A stretch of 12,554 bases of DNA from a bacterium (GTDB lineage Bacteria > Chloroflexota > Dormibacteria > UBA8260 > Bog-877), in NCBI GenBank assembly GCA_021791345.1, contig JAJYWT010000036.1, forward strand, positions 1 through 12,554. Direction: 5' to 3'. Below are positions 12,502 to 12,554 of this stretch, piece by piece; positions within the stretch are counted from its first letter, which is position 1, and each line of letters starts with the position of its first letter. The notes below the pieces were generated by a model. That model made no database searches and was not told the origin of the DNA. It saw only the letters and a list, made by a program, of their open reading frames with translations. Made by a program: the position numbers and the translations under genes.

Positions 12502-12531
12502 TGACCATCGGGTCGAGGCATGGAGGTGAGC

Positions 12532-12554
12532 ATGGACGGGTCAAGTAGACCGCC
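12532..12554 (+). CDS. Start of an unidentified gene running off the right edge
   Basis: ATG 12532 is preceded by a strong GGAGG (12522-12526) with 5-base spacing, the best ribosome site in the window. Only seven codons are visible (M-D-G-S-S-R-P), so no function can be assigned. An in-frame ATG at 12520 is less likely because the ribosome site lies after it. It is divergent from the MgtE-like gene; a cation transporter would be a natural partner, but that is a guess. Confidence 0.55.

Overview
The window is very GC-rich and densely coded, with many GTG and TTG starts, stop/start overlaps, and several starts a few bases behind a -10-like hexamer (leaderless-type). This suits a high-GC bacterium such as an actinobacterium or an uncultured Dormibacterota/Chloroflexota-like lineage. 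No single marker fixes the phylum, and all calls come from reading the sequence without database searches.

Layout. (1) 1-1291, minus strand: a zinc-ribbon protein followed by a cysteine desulfurase that runs off the left edge. (2) 1303-4279, an accessory island: an RHH/PIN toxin-antitoxin pair, an unclassified gene with an HEPN-like R-N-x3-H motif, a decayed 3' piece of galE joined to a decayed 5' piece of the zinc-ribbon gene, and a second RHH/PIN pair. (3) 7052-4280, minus strand: an apparent three-gene operon of a PIG-L/LmbE-type deacetylase, an isocitrate/isopropylmalate-dehydrogenase-family enzyme and UDP-glucose 4-epimerase (galE). (4) 7137-11119, plus strand: a SNF2-family helicase and a SWIM zinc-finger protein overlapping by 4 bases. 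(5) 12401-11094, minus strand: a soluble MgtE-N/CBS protein with PRC-barrel-like segments, convergent with and overlapping the SWIM gene. (6) At the right edge, a divergent regulatory region and the first codons of a plus-strand gene.

The most informative observation is that the island records one tandem duplication. The order is intact zinc-ribbon gene, galE 3' fragment, zinc-ribbon 5' fragment, intact galE, all in the same orientation. That is what results if a segment from inside the zinc-ribbon gene (near 1244) to inside galE (near 4622) was duplicated head to tail, leaving both genes intact at the outside and a chimeric scar at 3435-3443. The two copies of the intergenic space now hold different PIN toxin-antitoxin cargo.

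Functional links: the two PIN pairs are typical autoregulated toxin-antitoxin modules, and the HEPN-like gene follows the first toxin by 4 bases, so it could be a third member of that operon. The LmbE/dehydrogenase/GalE operon suggests sugar or glycoconjugate metabolism with an undefined substrate. The SNF2/SWIM pair is a recurrent bacterial couple of unclear role, probably in nucleic-acid metabolism.
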